Positions 1 to 9,536 of a DNA stretch of 64,000 nucleotides are shown here, piece by piece. The notes under the pieces are model-generated. The model saw only the letters and a program-made list of their open reading frames with translations. It did no database searches and was not told the origin of the DNA. The stretch is from positions 1 to 64,000 of the forward strand of contig JAKFWA010000024.1 of assembly GCA_021732995.1 (NCBI GenBank). The letters are read 5' to 3'. Every line of letters starts with the position of its first letter. Position 1 is the first letter of the stretch. The position numbers and the translations under genes were made by a program. The stretch is from Planctomycetaceae bacterium. GTDB taxonomy: Bacteria > Planctomycetota > Planctomycetia > Planctomycetales > Planctomycetaceae.

Positions 1-39
1 CTCCTCAGTGCTCAACTCAATCACCACTGCACGTCTCAT
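1..39 (-). CDS. Partial N-terminus, possibly IS630-type transposase
   Basis: Thirteen codons of a minus-strand gene are visible before the window ends, beginning MRRAVVIELSTEE. A very strong Shine-Dalgarno (GGGAGGAAG) lies five bases before the ATG, so this is a real start. The opening (basic residues, hydrophobic strand, then a 'LSxEE' helix start) resembles the N-terminus of IS630-family transposases, where a helix-turn-helix follows. Only 13 residues are available, so the family call is tentative. If right, an insertion sequence lies directly downstream of the OleD-like gene. Confidence 0.4.
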   Translation of the reverse strand, partial: MRRAVVIELSTEE

Positions 40-117
40 GGCAACTTCCTCCCGGTTGCCAGATCAATACCATTCCTAAACACAAAGGTTTCAATAATTA
101 ACTTTATTTAGGCGTCA

Positions 118-1080
118 CTACACTAGCGTGCGTTCGACTCCCTCTGCCAGTGGCACGCGAGGAACGTAGCCCAGGTCGCGCCTTGCGGCAGTAATGTCAT
201 ATGTCTGCGTGCGGGCCAGAATTGCCGCCGTGTAGCGGGTCAGAGTTGGCTCACGCCGTGTGAACAACGCTTGAAACTCAAGAAATCCGGCGACTGCTGA
301 CACGACTGGATACGGCACTGACCGCAATGGCTTCGTGACACCGCAGCGTTGCAGCACGGTTGCAATGACGTCCCACAGCAGCGGGCTTTCCCCGTTGGTA
401 ATGAAATAAGTTCGCCCTGCCGCCATCGGACTGCGGAGCGATAGCAACAACGCATCCACAACGTTGTCGACATAGGTCAGATCGACTCGATTCAAACCAT
501 CACCGATACGCGGCAAACGCCCGGCGCGAGCGGCCTCAACAATACGCGGCAACAGCGTCGTATCACCCGGCCCGAAGATGGCCTTTGGTCTCAGGATGAC
601 GGTTTCCAAGGTGCTGCTGCCAGCAGCGCGCACCAGCTCTTCTGCCTGCTTCTTCGTTTCGGAGTAAACCGACATCAGCCGCCTCGGAAACGGAGTTGTC
701 TCGTCGACGTTGATGTGGTCGCGGCCGTCGAACACGACGCTCGGCGATGACGCATACACAAGGCGTCGCACGCCCTGCTGCTGACATCCCGCTGACACAT
801 TCGCGGTACCCGTCACGTTATCCGCATAGAAGTCGGCAGCCGGTCCCCACGGCGCGGACCGAGCCCCCAAGTGCAGCACAGCCTCCATGCCCGCACAGGC
901 GGTGTTCATCGCAGCCGGGTCCCGCAAATCTGCAGCAACAACTTCAGCGCAGAGTGTGGCCAGCTTCGCCAGTTGATCGGCGCGACGCCCGACCGCTCGC
1001 ACGACGTCGCCTTGCCGCACGAGTGCAGCCACGGTCGCCTGTCCGAGAAAGCCGGTTGCTCCGGTCACCATCACGCGCAT
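118..1080 (-). CDS. NAD(P)-dependent 3-beta-HSD/epimerase-type dehydrogenase, OleD-like
   Basis: This 320-aa extended SDR has the N-terminal Rossmann motif TGATGFLG (about residues 6-13) and a catalytic YxxxK in 'YSETKK'. Internal stretches such as 'APWGPAADFYADNVTGT', 'LRPKAIFGPGD', 'RVDLTYVDNV' and 'YFITNGE', and the C-terminal 'RDLGYVPRVPLAEG', follow the pattern of OleD, the 2-alkyl-3-ketoacid reductase of bacterial long-chain olefin synthesis, and related 3-beta-hydroxysteroid dehydrogenase-type enzymes. It is the last gene of a minus-strand group behind a KASIII-like synthase and a classical SDR, which fits reduction of a condensed acyl product. No OleB or OleC partner is visible here, so the exact substrate is unproven; a sterol or sugar-nucleotide role is possible. 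Confidence 0.8.
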   Translation of the reverse strand: MRVMVTGATGFLGQATVAALVRQGDVVRAVGRRADQLAKLATLCAEVVAADLRDPAAMNTACAGMEAVLHLGARSAPWGPAADFYADNVTGTANVSAGCQQQGVRRLVYASSPSVVFDGRDHINVDETTPFPRRLMSVYSETKKQAEELVRAAGSSTLETVILRPKAIFGPGDTTLLPRIVEAARAGRLPRIGDGLNRVDLTYVDNVVDALLLSLRSPMAAGRTYFITNGESPLLWDVIATVLQRCGVTKPLRSVPYPVVSAVAGFLEFQALFTRREPTLTRYTAAILARTQTYDITAARRDLGYVPRVPLAEGVERTLV

Positions 1081-1099
1081 CTGAGATTCCTCAAGTCAC

Positions 1100-1894
1100 T
1101 CACAGCTTGGCATCCGCCGCAGCCATCATCCGTTGAAAGCGTTTCCGCTGGTGACGCATTAGCGCCTGCATCAACCTCGGAGCCACGCCTTCCAGACTGG
1201 CCAGCAGCCAGTCTGTCCACGAGCACCACAACTCCCGCTTACCTGCATTCAGTGCCTTGACGATGCGCCGTCCTACAAGGTCTGCAGGTGCCAGCGAGAC
1301 TTGCACGCCTGCTCCATCCGAGATGCCGCTGGTCATCGAAGTCGCGGTGAACGGCGGATAGGCAATCAACAGGCGAGCCCCCTGAGCTTCCAGTTCAGCT
1401 CGAAACGCTTCACCCCACATCCGCAATCCGGCCTTCGTCGCGACGTACAGCGAGGTGTAAGGAAACGGCACCCAGCCGGCGGTACTAGCCACCAGAACTA
1501 CCGTTCCCGAAGTAGCGACCAAGTCGGGCAGAAAGGCTCGCACCAGTTGCAGCGGAGCCGTCAGATTCACGGTCACCGCACGTTCGATATCCGCCAGCTC
1601 AAATGTTTCGACCGGCCCCTGAGCCAGTACCGCCGCGTTGTTGATAAGGACACTTACGCGGCCGCATTGTTCATGCACTTTGCCGACCAGTTCCGCAACC
1701 GCACCCTGCGCGCCGAGATCCAGATCGATCACGCAACAGGTTGCTCCGAGTGCTTGAGCATCAGCCGCCGCCTGTTCGAGCAGTTCACGACGTCGCCCGA
1801 CCAGGACGATGCGTCGCCGTTCGCGAGCCAACGCCAGCACGATCTCGCGACCGATGCCGCTGCCAGCGCCTGTGACCACTACCCACGACTCCAT
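1100..1894 (-). CDS. Short-chain dehydrogenase/reductase (SDR)
   Basis: A classical SDR of 264 aa: cofactor motif TGAGSGIG at residues 8-15, NNAA at 85-88, structural Asn110, and catalytic Ser137, Tyr150 and Lys154 (YVATK). The reading frame extends to a TTG at 1918, but the ATG at 1894 is preceded by AGGGG at good spacing and puts the Rossmann motif at its usual distance from the N-terminus, so this start is preferred. It lies 40 bp after the KASIII-like gene and 19 bp before the OleD-like gene, consistent with one operon and a shared acyl or ketone intermediate. The substrate cannot be read from sequence. Confidence 0.85.
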   Translation of the reverse strand: MESWVVVTGAGSGIGREIVLALARERRRIVLVGRRRELLEQAAADAQALGATCCVIDLDLGAQGAVAELVGKVHEQCGRVSVLINNAAVLAQGPVETFELADIERAVTVNLTAPLQLVRAFLPDLVATSGTVVLVASTAGWVPFPYTSLYVATKAGLRMWGEAFRAELEAQGARLLIAYPPFTATSMTSGISDGAGVQVSLAPADLVGRRIVKALNAGKRELWCSWTDWLLASLEGVAPRLMQALMRHQRKRFQRMMAAADAKL

Positions 1895-1934
1895 GTTGCG
1901 TTCGCCCCTGCGGATCAACTTGATACATCAAAGA

Positions 1935-2921
1935 TCAATAAGTCAGAGCCAGTGCTCCCATCGAGAATCCTGCGCCGGTCCCCAGCAGCAGAACTCGATC
2001 ACCGCGCTGCACGCGTCCGGCCGCGACCGCTTCGCTGAGAGCCAGCGGAATCGACGCCGCCACGCAGTTGCCGCGCGTGGCCAGATTCGAAAAGACCTGC
2101 TCTTCGCGAAACCCGCAGCGGGCCGTCAGCAGCTCCAGGCCGATACGACTGGCTTGATGAGGGATCACGACATCTACGTCTGAACGCTGCCAGCCACTAC
2201 TGCCGAAGAAGGTGTCGAGGAACGGCGGCAGTTCGCGCGCGGCGACTCTAAAGATGGACCGTCCCTGCATCGAAAAGAGATTCATCTCCGCCGTTGTGGC
2301 GGGATCGTTCGGATGATGCAGCGTGCCCGCGCCGAGAAACTGAGTCAGATCGGCGCCGCTGCTGTGAGTCGCCCACTGCGCGTACACGAGTTCGCTCTCC
2401 GACGATCCAGCAGCAACCAGCACTGCCGCCGCCGCACCATCACCGATCAGCGAAAAACTCTCTGATTCGGCCGGGTTGAGGCTTTGACGCGTCGTTTCAC
2501 TGCTGAAGATCAGGGCTGATTGGCTCGCCCCAGAACTGATCCACTTCGCTGCGAGATCCACTGCGACCAGAAAACTCAGGCACGTCGCATTCACGTCCAG
2601 ACAAAAACTGCGACCGTTCTCCAGTCCCAATGCCCGTTGCAGCAGAGCCGCCGTGCAGGGAATCGCCTGTTGCGGCGCGGATGAGGCACCGATGATGAGA
2701 TCAATCGACGGAACGTTTCCGGCGGCCTGAATAGCGGCGTTCGCGGCGTCGGCCGCCATGCTGAGTGTTGTTTCGGAAATCGCCCGTCGGCGTTCACGGA
2801 CTCCGGTCGTGCGTTCGCACCAACCGTCCGGCAAACCGAGTTCCTGCTCGATCTGCGAACTGGCCACCACTCGCGCCGGCAATGCGGTTCCCAGCCCCGC
2901 GATACGCACTCGAGATTTCAT
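1935..2921 (-). CDS. 3-oxoacyl-ACP synthase III (FabH/OleA-type thiolase fold)
   Basis: 328 aa with the complete KASIII triad: nucleophile Cys114 in 'VNATCLSF', His255 in 'IPHQAS' and Asn285 in 'TRGNCVAAS'. The C-terminal Gly-rich 'LLGTGAGFSMGA' is typical of the family. The enzyme should form a C-C bond by decarboxylative or non-decarboxylative Claisen condensation of acyl thioesters. The H-to-N spacing matches FabH. Its operon with an SDR and an OleD-like dehydrogenase argues for a secondary lipid or hydrocarbon product rather than routine fatty acid initiation, but a FabH paralogue with another role cannot be excluded. First gene of a three-gene minus-strand group. Confidence 0.88.
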   Translation of the reverse strand: MKSRVRIAGLGTALPARVVASSQIEQELGLPDGWCERTTGVRERRRAISETTLSMAADAANAAIQAAGNVPSIDLIIGASSAPQQAIPCTAALLQRALGLENGRSFCLDVNATCLSFLVAVDLAAKWISSGASQSALIFSSETTRQSLNPAESESFSLIGDGAAAAVLVAAGSSESELVYAQWATHSSGADLTQFLGAGTLHHPNDPATTAEMNLFSMQGRSIFRVAARELPPFLDTFFGSSGWQRSDVDVVIPHQASRIGLELLTARCGFREEQVFSNLATRGNCVAASIPLALSEAVAAGRVQRGDRVLLLGTGAGFSMGALALTY

Positions 2922-3116
2922 GGTTGCTCCGCCGAACGTTGCCGATGTCGGGCAGCGGTTCGGCTTTATGTCATTTATCAGCGATCCATCGCCACATCTT
3001 GACGTTGTGGGCGTAATCCCGGCAGTTCTGTAACGCGATTTGTTTGGTTTTAGAGGCCCCGCTCCTAACTTACCGGCTGCAGCTTCACTTCTTTACTCGT
3101 CGAGCAGGCAGTTCTC

Positions 3117-4409
3117 ATGGCCAGAATGGTTTCGCTTGCAATCATCACCGTCCTGATCGTCGCCCTGGGAATGACGTTCTATCAGTTGATTGCACCGTTC
3201 CTGATGCCGTTGTTTCTGGCGGGACTGACGGCGCTGCTGGCTCAGCCCGTGTTTCGGTACTTCATGCGACGTTGCAAAGACCGCCGGAACTGGGCCGCGT
3301 TCTTCGCCACCAGCACCATCATGGGTGCTGTGATGCTACCGCTGCTGGTTGCGACCGTGCTGGGCGTGCTCGAACTGTTTGTGCTCGCCGCTGGCACTGG
3401 AGATCGCATGCAAACCGTCATGCTGTGGGCTCAAGGTAACCTGCTGCAGCCATCGCACGTTGAGCCAGAGACCGAAGATCCCGCCCGCATTCAAGCCATC
3501 AAACCCGTGCTGGACCAGTGCCTCGATGCCGTCGAAAAGCACGTCGGCCCCGAAGTCTCAAACTTCGAAGTGGATATTCTGCACATCGTGAATCGGGACG
3601 ACGTGCCGCATTTGAACGCTGAACCGCAGGAGTTGCGTCGGCTGCGCGGCATCTGGGTTCAAGAGCAACTCATTCGCGTGCAAGGTCTGCTGAAAGCCGT
3701 CGCCGTGCAGACGGTCGGAGTCATTGGACGAGTGCTGGGCCAGGCTCCCAGCCTGATCGCCGCCTGCGGTGCGCTGTTGATCGCGATCACCGTGTATGCA
3801 CTCGCTCTCTATTATTTCTTCGCCGACGGCCCGGATTTGATCCTCGCCGCGCAGACTCTGATTCCGGTTGAGAAGCAACACCAGGAGGACCTGATCAGCC
3901 TGTTTGCAGCGTCCGTGCGTGCACTGGTACTCGCCACATTTCTGGCGGCTGTCGGGCAAGGTCTGGCGACGGCCATTGGCATGAAGATGTTGGGACTAGG
4001 ACCCTTCTTCCTGCTGCTGATCGCGGCCACGTTGTCAGCTCTGATTCCGATGGCAGGCACGTGGCTGGTGTGGTGCCCCTATGCCATCTGGCTATTCTGG
4101 AACGGTCGCTGGGGTGCGGGCATCTTCCTGACGATCTACGGCATCGGCTTTGTGGGAATGCTCGACAACGTGATCCGCACCTATGTCCTGCAGAACGGCA
4201 CGCGGCTGCATCCTCTGCTGGCCATTATCAGCGTCTTCGGCGGGTTGCAGGTGATGGGCCTGTGGGGCGTCTTCATCGGCCCCATCGTCGCCTGCTGTCT
4301 GCACGCACTCCTGGAGATCTTTAATCAGGAAGTGCGAATCATGTCGCAACCGAAGCCCGCACCAGAAGTCGCTCAATCCGCGCCCGTACCAACGCCGCCG
4401 GTGCTGTGA
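3117..4409 (+). CDS. AI-2E/PerM family transporter
   Basis: 430-aa polytopic membrane protein. Hydrophobic segments run from the first residues ('SLAIITVLIVALGMTFYQLI'), and a soluble region of roughly 100 residues (about 115-200) follows the first membrane cluster, then a C-terminal run of helices with 'LIPMAGTWLVWCPYAIWL', as in the AI-2E exporter/PerM (UPF0118) family. Members export small molecules or act as Na+/H+ antiporters; the substrate here is unknown. The C-terminus is a short Pro/Ala tail. Divergent from the KASIII-like operon (195 bp between them) and convergent with the DUF1501 gene. Confidence 0.87.
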   Translation: MARMVSLAIITVLIVALGMTFYQLIAPFLMPLFLAGLTALLAQPVFRYFMRRCKDRRNWAAFFATSTIMGAVMLPLLVATVLGVLELFVLAAGTGDRMQTVMLWAQGNLLQPSHVEPETEDPARIQAIKPVLDQCLDAVEKHVGPEVSNFEVDILHIVNRDDVPHLNAEPQELRRLRGIWVQEQLIRVQGLLKAVAVQTVGVIGRVLGQAPSLIAACGALLIAITVYALALYYFFADGPDLILAAQTLIPVEKQHQEDLISLFAASVRALVLATFLAAVGQGLATAIGMKMLGLGPFFLLLIAATLSALIPMAGTWLVWCPYAIWLFWNGRWGAGIFLTIYGIGFVGMLDNVIRTYVLQNGTRLHPLLAIISVFGGLQVMGLWGVFIGPIVACCLHALLEIFNQEVRIMSQPKPAPEVAQSAPVPTPPVL

Positions 4410-4437
4410 GCGCCGCCTCAAGCAGCAAGCCATAGAG

Positions 4438-5832
4438 TTACGTCAGTCCGGCAATCGGAATCCATTCGGCGGCGACGCGGGAAACTTCACCCGGCGTGCC
4501 TTGAGCGATGCGCAGATCGCCCACGTGGAAGAGCGTGTGCATGATGGTGGCGATGAGATGCTTGATCTCGACGGGTTCGGTGCGCGGCTCGCCCGCATCG
4601 CGCGTGGACTGGCCGATGACCTGTCCCATTTTCAGGCCGCCGCCGTAGAGCATCAGTGGCGCTAAACCGCCCCAGTGGTCTCGACCGCCCCGGCTATTAA
4701 TACGCGGTGTCCGACCCATCTCTCCGCAACAAACCAGCAAGATTTTTTCGCCGAGGCCGCGGGCTTCGCAATCTTCAATGAACGCGGACACAGCATGGTC
4801 GAATGGCGTTCCCATATAGCGCATGCCTTCTTCGACCGTCGCGTTGTTCACATCCGCGTGCATATCCCACACGAAGTTTGTTGTGACCGTCACGAACCCT
4901 GCGCCGCGTTCGCACAACCGCCGCGACAGCAACAGCAGCTTGCCGAGCGACTTGGCGTTGTCGACATAGTTCTTGTAGTTGTTCCAGTGACGACTGATGT
5001 CCTGAGGCTTGAGCAGCGGCGCGGTGTCGTAGCGGGAAACCGTCGCGGGATCCTCCTTCTTCAAATCGAACGCATCCGCCACACCACCCAAGATGGTTGA
5101 GAATGCCTGCTCGCGGACTTTGTCGAGCGGTGCTTTGTCTCCGAACTTGTCGAAAGCCCACTTCACCTGATCGAGACCACTCAGCAAGAGCTTGCGATCG
5201 TCGAGCCGATCTTGAGGCACCCGCATGCGCAGGTTCTCCTGCGCTTCGCCGCCAGTACCGGGAACGAAGGGTGCGAAGACGTTGCCGAAAGAACCGGTCT
5301 GACTGAAGTTGCCGAAAGCCGCTGTTCCGGGCTGAGTGGTTGCGTCCACGGCTTGCGGAAACAGCGCTACGTTGGTCGGCATGCCATTCGTCGGGTTGTT
5401 CGAACCAACGATGCGCGAGTACAGAGAACCCAGATTCGCATTGAAGCTGTCACGCCCCACGATCGGCTTGATGTCGTGATTGCCGTCGCCAGTGCGAAAC
5501 GAGCGGACGATCGAAAACTTGTCGGCCAGAGCGGCCAGCTTCGGCATGGTTCCGCCGAACGTGATCCCCGGGAGCTTCGTGGCTAGTTCGCCCGTCGCAC
5601 TGCGAATCTCGGACGGAGCTGTCATTTTCGGATCGAACAGCTCAACCTGCGACGGGCCTCCATGCATGAACAGGAAGATAATCGACTTGCCTGTCGTCAA
5701 AGGGTTTCCGGTGGCTCCCGAAGCCTGCGACGCCAGCAGATCAGCCAGCGTCAGTCCACCCAGCGCGAGACCGCCGACCTGCAGAAAGTCCCTGCGTCCG
5801 CCGCGTGAACTCAGATCACCAATCGTCAGCAT
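4438..5832 (-). CDS. DUF1501 protein, Tat-exported
   Basis: 464 aa. The N-terminus carries a twin-arginine signal (RRDFLQVGG followed by a hydrophobic stretch). 'FMHGGPSQVELFDPK' near residues 54-68 and 'GEMGRTPRINSRGGRDHWG' in the C-terminal half are hallmarks of DUF1501, an alkaline-phosphatase/sulfatase-fold family strongly expanded in planctomycetes and usually paired with a DUF1549/DUF1553 cytochrome-like gene. No such partner is adjacent here. The biochemical activity of the family is not established. The start ATG directly precedes the Tat signal, so it is well supported. Confidence 0.9.
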   Translation of the reverse strand: MLTIGDLSSRGGRRDFLQVGGLALGGLTLADLLASQASGATGNPLTTGKSIIFLFMHGGPSQVELFDPKMTAPSEIRSATGELATKLPGITFGGTMPKLAALADKFSIVRSFRTGDGNHDIKPIVGRDSFNANLGSLYSRIVGSNNPTNGMPTNVALFPQAVDATTQPGTAAFGNFSQTGSFGNVFAPFVPGTGGEAQENLRMRVPQDRLDDRKLLLSGLDQVKWAFDKFGDKAPLDKVREQAFSTILGGVADAFDLKKEDPATVSRYDTAPLLKPQDISRHWNNYKNYVDNAKSLGKLLLLSRRLCERGAGFVTVTTNFVWDMHADVNNATVEEGMRYMGTPFDHAVSAFIEDCEARGLGEKILLVCCGEMGRTPRINSRGGRDHWGGLAPLMLYGGGLKMGQVIGQSTRDAGEPRTEPVEIKHLIATIMHTLFHVGDLRIAQGTPGEVSRVAAEWIPIAGLT

Positions 5833-6042
5833 GGCTCGGCTCCGAGCAGGTGCATCGATCGAAACGCGCGTCCCGAAAATGAGAACTGTTTAGTCGTAAT
5901 CGGCCGGTTGGACAGTATTCAAGAGCGAGAAGCCCCGGCGCCGGTTTTCGCGCAGGATCGGCAGGATTACACTCCGGGCGTCCTACTCTGACGGGCGGCT
6001 CGGGCCCGGACACAACACTGCTAACGCACAGGAGATATTCGC

Positions 6043-8709
6043 ATGGCTTCCGCGAACCCGTTCGGCGCTGAAGGAACACTCAAGACGAAGAGCGGTGACT
6101 ACAAATTCTTTCGGCTGCGGAAGTTGATCGACGACCGGATTGGCGACATCGAAACGCTCCCCTATTCGATCCGCGTGCTGCTGGAAGCCTGCCTGCGTAA
6201 TGTCGACGGCTTCATCGTGAACGATTTCGATGTGAAGGAACTCGCACACTGGACGGCCAAGCCGAAGGAAGTCGAGATCCCCTTCATGCCCGGTCGCGTT
6301 GTGCTGCAGGACTTCACCGGTGTTCCGGCCGTCGTCGACCTCGCGGCTTTGCGAGCGGCCATGGTTCGCATGGGCGGCGACCCCAAGAAGATCAATCCGC
6401 TGGTACCGTGCGATCTGGTCATCGACCACTCGGTACAGGTTGACTCGTTCGGTACCGCAGGTGCCTTGCAAGAGAACATTGACCTCGAGTTCCAACGCAA
6501 CGTCGAACGCTACAAGTTCCTGCGTTGGGGGCAGCAAGCCTTCAACAACTTCCGCGTCGTGCCACCGGCTACCGGCATCGTGCATCAGGTCAATCTGGAA
6601 TACCTCGCGAAGGGCGTGTTGACCAAGGACGGCGTGGCGTTTCCGGACTCGCTGGTTGGTACCGATTCGCACACCACCATGATTAACGGTCTGGGCGTTG
6701 TGGGTTGGGGCGTCGGTGGTATCGAGGCTGAGGCTGTGATGCTCGGCCAGCCGATCTACATGCTCACGCCGGAAGTAGTCGGCTTTGAACTGAAGGGCTC
6801 CGTTCGCGAAGGCGTCACTGCGACCGACCTCGTGCTGACGGTTACTCAGATGCTGCGTAAGCACGGCGTGGTCGGGAAGTTCGTGGAGTTCTTTGGGCAC
6901 GGCCTGGAGCACATGTCGCTTGCCGATCGCGCGACCATTGCCAACATGGCTCCGGAATACGGCGCAACGATGGGCTTCTTCCCCGTTGACGATGAGACCT
7001 TGAACTACATGCGCCGCACCGGTCGCACCGAGAATGAAGTCGATCTCGTCGAGCGGTACTACAAAGAGCAAGGCCTGTTCCGCACGTCGGCATCACCAAC
7101 TCCGCGCTTCAGCAGCACGCTGTTCCTGGATCTCGCAACTGTGGAACCATCACTCGCAGGACCCAAGCGGCCGCAAGATCGCGTGTTGCTCAAGGACATG
7201 CAGAGCACGTGGCGCGATCAGCTCTCAAAGGGTTTCAACCGCACGGGCGCGAGCCCAACGGTTAAGGTGAACGATGCCAGCAACAGCACGATTACCGACG
7301 GTGCTGTCGTGATTGCAGCCATCACCAGTTGCACCAACACCAGCAACCCCAGCGTCCTGATGGCGGCCGGATTGCTGGCTCGCAATGCGGTGAAAAAGGG
7401 CCTCAGCAGCAAGCCGTGGGTGAAGACCAGCTTGGCCCCAGGAAGCCGCGTTGTGACTGATTACCTGAGTAAGTCAGGACTCGACACGTATCTCAACAAG
7501 CTGGGTTTCAACACGGTGGGTTACGGCTGCACGACGTGCATCGGCAACAGTGGACCATTGCCAGATGCAGTCTCCAAGGCTGTCATCGAAGGCGACTTGG
7601 TGGCATCGGCTGTGTTGTCCGGCAACCGCAATTTCGAAGGTCGAGTCAATCCGCAAGTGAAGGCGAACTATCTCGCCAGCCCACCGCTCGTTGTGGCTTA
7701 CGCCATCGCCGGAACGACTGACATCGATATGACGACGGAGCCATTGGGTAAAGGCAGCGACGGCGCCGATGTCTATCTGAAAGACATTTGGCCGACTCAA
7801 GCGGAAGTCGCGAAAACCATCGACGAATCCATGTCTCCTGAGACGTACCTCAGAGAGTACGGCCAAGCGACCAACGGAACTATCGAATGGCAATCCATTC
7901 CCAGTTCCACCGGCGATCTCTACGAGTGGGATCTCGCGAGCACGTACATCCAAGAGCCGCCGTTCTTCGTCGACATGCCGGTGACTCCCGCCCCGATTAA
8001 GTCGATCAACAACGCACGCTGCTTGGTGTCAGTCGCCGACTCGGTCACGACCGACCACATCAGCCCCGCAGGCTCCATCAAGAAAGATTCGCCCGCTGGC
8101 AAGTTCTTGCTGGATAGCGGAGTACCCGTGTCTGACTTCAATCAGTACGGAGCTCGCCGTGGCAACGATCGCGTGATGACCCGCGGCACCTTCGCGAACA
8201 TCCGCCTGAAGAACCTGCTGGCTCCCGGTACCGAAGGTGGAGTGACCAAGTACCTGCCGACCGGCGAGGTCATGTCGATCTATGACGCATCGGTTAAGTA
8301 CAAGGCGACGCAAACCCCGCTGGTCGTGCTGGCCGGTGCTGAATACGGCACCGGTTCATCACGCGACTGGGCGGCGAAGGGGACTTATCTGCTTGGCATT
8401 CGCGCGGTGATCGCCACTTCGTTTGAACGTATCCATCGTTCCAACCTCGTGGGTATGGGCGTGTTACCGTTGCAGTTCCGCGAAGGCGAGAACCGCGATT
8501 CCCTGGACCTCGACGGCACCGAAGTCTTTGAGTTTGCTCTCGATGACAGTCTGAAGCCGCGCCAAGCGATTGAAGTCACCGCGAAGAAGGCGGACGGCAG
8601 CGAAGTGCATTTCGTCACCACGTGCCGCATCGATACGCCGGTCGAAGTGAAGTACTACCGCAACGGCGGCATCCTGCACACGGTCTTGCGAGACCTCGCC
8701 AAGAGCTGA
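6043..8709 (+). CDS. acnA: Aconitate hydratase AcnA
   Basis: 888 aa, the usual length for AcnA/IRP-type aconitase, which converts citrate to isocitrate in the TCA cycle via a [4Fe-4S] cluster. Cluster ligands are visible in 'SCTNTSNPS' and '[11 protein letters not shown]'. Other signatures are '[15 protein letters not shown]', '[10 protein letters not shown]' and the C-terminal swivel-domain '[10 protein letters not shown]' and '[15 protein letters not shown]'. The ATG is preceded by CAGGAGA at good spacing. It is a single-gene unit bounded downstream by a strong hairpin at 8726-8761. Confidence 0.98.
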   Translation: MASANPFGAEGTLKTKSGDYKFFRLRKLIDDRIGDIETLPYSIRVLLEACLRNVDGFIVNDFDVKELAHWTAKPKEVEIPFMPGRVVLQDFTGVPAVVDLAALRAAMVRMGGDPKKINPLVPCDLVIDHSVQVDSFGTAGALQENIDLEFQRNVERYKFLRWGQQAFNNFRVVPPATGIVHQVNLEYLAKGVLTKDGVAFPDSLVGTDSHTTMINGLGVVGWGVGGIEAEAVMLGQPIYMLTPEVVGFELKGSVREGVTATDLVLTVTQMLRKHGVVGKFVEFFGHGLEHMSLADRATIANMAPEYGATMGFFPVDDETLNYMRRTGRTENEVDLVERYYKEQGLFRTSASPTPRFSSTLFLDLATVEPSLAGPKRPQDRVLLKDMQSTWRDQLSKGFNRTGASPTVKVNDASNSTITDGAVVIAAITSCTNTSNPSVLMAAGLLARNAVKKGLSSKPWVKTSLAPGSRVVTDYLSKSGLDTYLNKLGFNTVGYGCTTCIGNSGPLPDAVSKAVIEGDLVASAVLSGNRNFEGRVNPQVKANYLASPPLVVAYAIAGTTDIDMTTEPLGKGSDGADVYLKDIWPTQAEVAKTIDESMSPETYLREYGQATNGTIEWQSIPSSTGDLYEWDLASTYIQEPPFFVDMPVTPAPIKSINNARCLVSVADSVTTDHISPAGSIKKDSPAGKFLLDSGVPVSDFNQYGARRGNDRVMTRGTFANIRLKNLLAPGTEGGVTKYLPTGEVMSIYDASVKYKATQTPLVVLAGAEYGTGSSRDWAAKGTYLLGIRAVIATSFERIHRSNLVGMGVLPLQFREGENRDSLDLDGTEVFEFALDDSLKPRQAIEVTAKKADGSEVHFVTTCRIDTPVEVKYYRNGGILHTVLRDLAKS

Positions 8710-8725
8710 TCGCCAGCGTATGCGT

Positions 8726-8761
8726 CACGGCTGAATCGACCGTAGATACGATTCAGCCGTG
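8726..8761 (+). terminator. Hairpin terminator after acnA
   Basis: Perfect 13-bp inverted repeat (arms 8726-8738 and 8749-8761, 10-nt loop) 17 bp after the acnA stop. No strong U-run follows, so it may end transcription only partly or protect the mRNA 3' end. Confidence 0.6.
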
Positions 8762-8861
8762 GCATACTTGCAAATGTGCACTCGTAATCGCATTATCGTT
8801 TCTCCGTGGCCGCCATCCGTTGGGCCATCTTGTCTGGTGAATCCATCAACAGGAGTAACGT

Positions 8862-9287
8862 ATGAAGTTGCGCAATGCGTCTGTGGCAGCGTTGGTTCTG
8901 GCTGGTTTGATGGTCGGTGCTCAGGTGAATTCACCGTCGAGCCTCGCTCAGGAAAAGACCGCTGAAACAAAGGCGGAAGCCAAAGTTGCCAAGAAGGCCG
9001 AAGGTCGAGTGCCGCAGTACTACGGCCAGGTCGGCATCAGCGATGAACAGAAGAAAAAGATCTACACGATCCAGGGCGGCTACGAAGACAAGATCGCGGC
9101 CTTGAGGAAAGAGATCGCCGCGCTGGAAGAAAAGCGAGACGACGAGGTGAAGGGCGTCCTCACCGCCGATCAGCAGAAGAAACTCGCTGAGTTGCAGGAA
9201 GCCGGCAAGAAGAAGGCTGCTGAAACTCGCACGAAGAAGAAGCCTGAAGCGAGCGAGAAAAGCTCGAGCTCCGACGCCAAATCGTAA
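8862..9287 (+). CDS. Small exported Lys/Glu-rich helical protein
   Basis: 141 aa with an N-terminal signal peptide (basic start, hydrophobic core 'VAALVLAGLMVGA', likely cut near SLAQ-EK). The mature part is very rich in Lys, Glu and Ala and predicted helical or coiled coil ('KIAALRKEIAALEEKRDDE', 'LTADQQKKLAELQEAGKKK'). The 'ISDEQKKKIYTIQ...VLTADQQKKL' layout resembles Spy/CpxP-like periplasmic helical proteins, which have LTxxQ motifs, but I do not claim homology. A good Shine-Dalgarno (CAGGAG) precedes the ATG and a strong terminator follows, so it is a real monocistronic gene. Function unknown; periplasmic chaperone-like or surface-associated are possibilities. Confidence 0.8.
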   Translation: MKLRNASVAALVLAGLMVGAQVNSPSSLAQEKTAETKAEAKVAKKAEGRVPQYYGQVGISDEQKKKIYTIQGGYEDKIAALRKEIAALEEKRDDEVKGVLTADQQKKLAELQEAGKKKAAETRTKKKPEASEKSSSSDAKS

Positions 9288-9316
9288 CTCGCTTCGTCCG
9301 TGAATCTGAACCCCTC

Positions 9317-9358
9317 AACGGTTCGAGCGACTCTGATTGCTCGAACCGTTTTCGTTTG
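9317..9358 (+). terminator. Rho-independent terminator
   Basis: Perfect 12-bp stem (9317-9328 with 9339-9350, 10-nt loop) followed by TTTTCGTTT, 30 bp after the stop of the small exported protein gene. Confidence 0.85.
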
Positions 9359-9536
9359 GTGAGTCGACAACTCAGCGGCGCATCCATCAATTCAACCTGT
9401 GGTTCGATGAAGGCATTCTCCGCAGGATTGGCCGCCAAATAACGCCGGCTAGAAACCGCTCTCCGCAAGGGTTCGCTCAGTTCCTATTCTTTGACGGTTC
9501 GGAGTCTTCTTCGTCGGTCAGTTGAGCGTGGACTTT

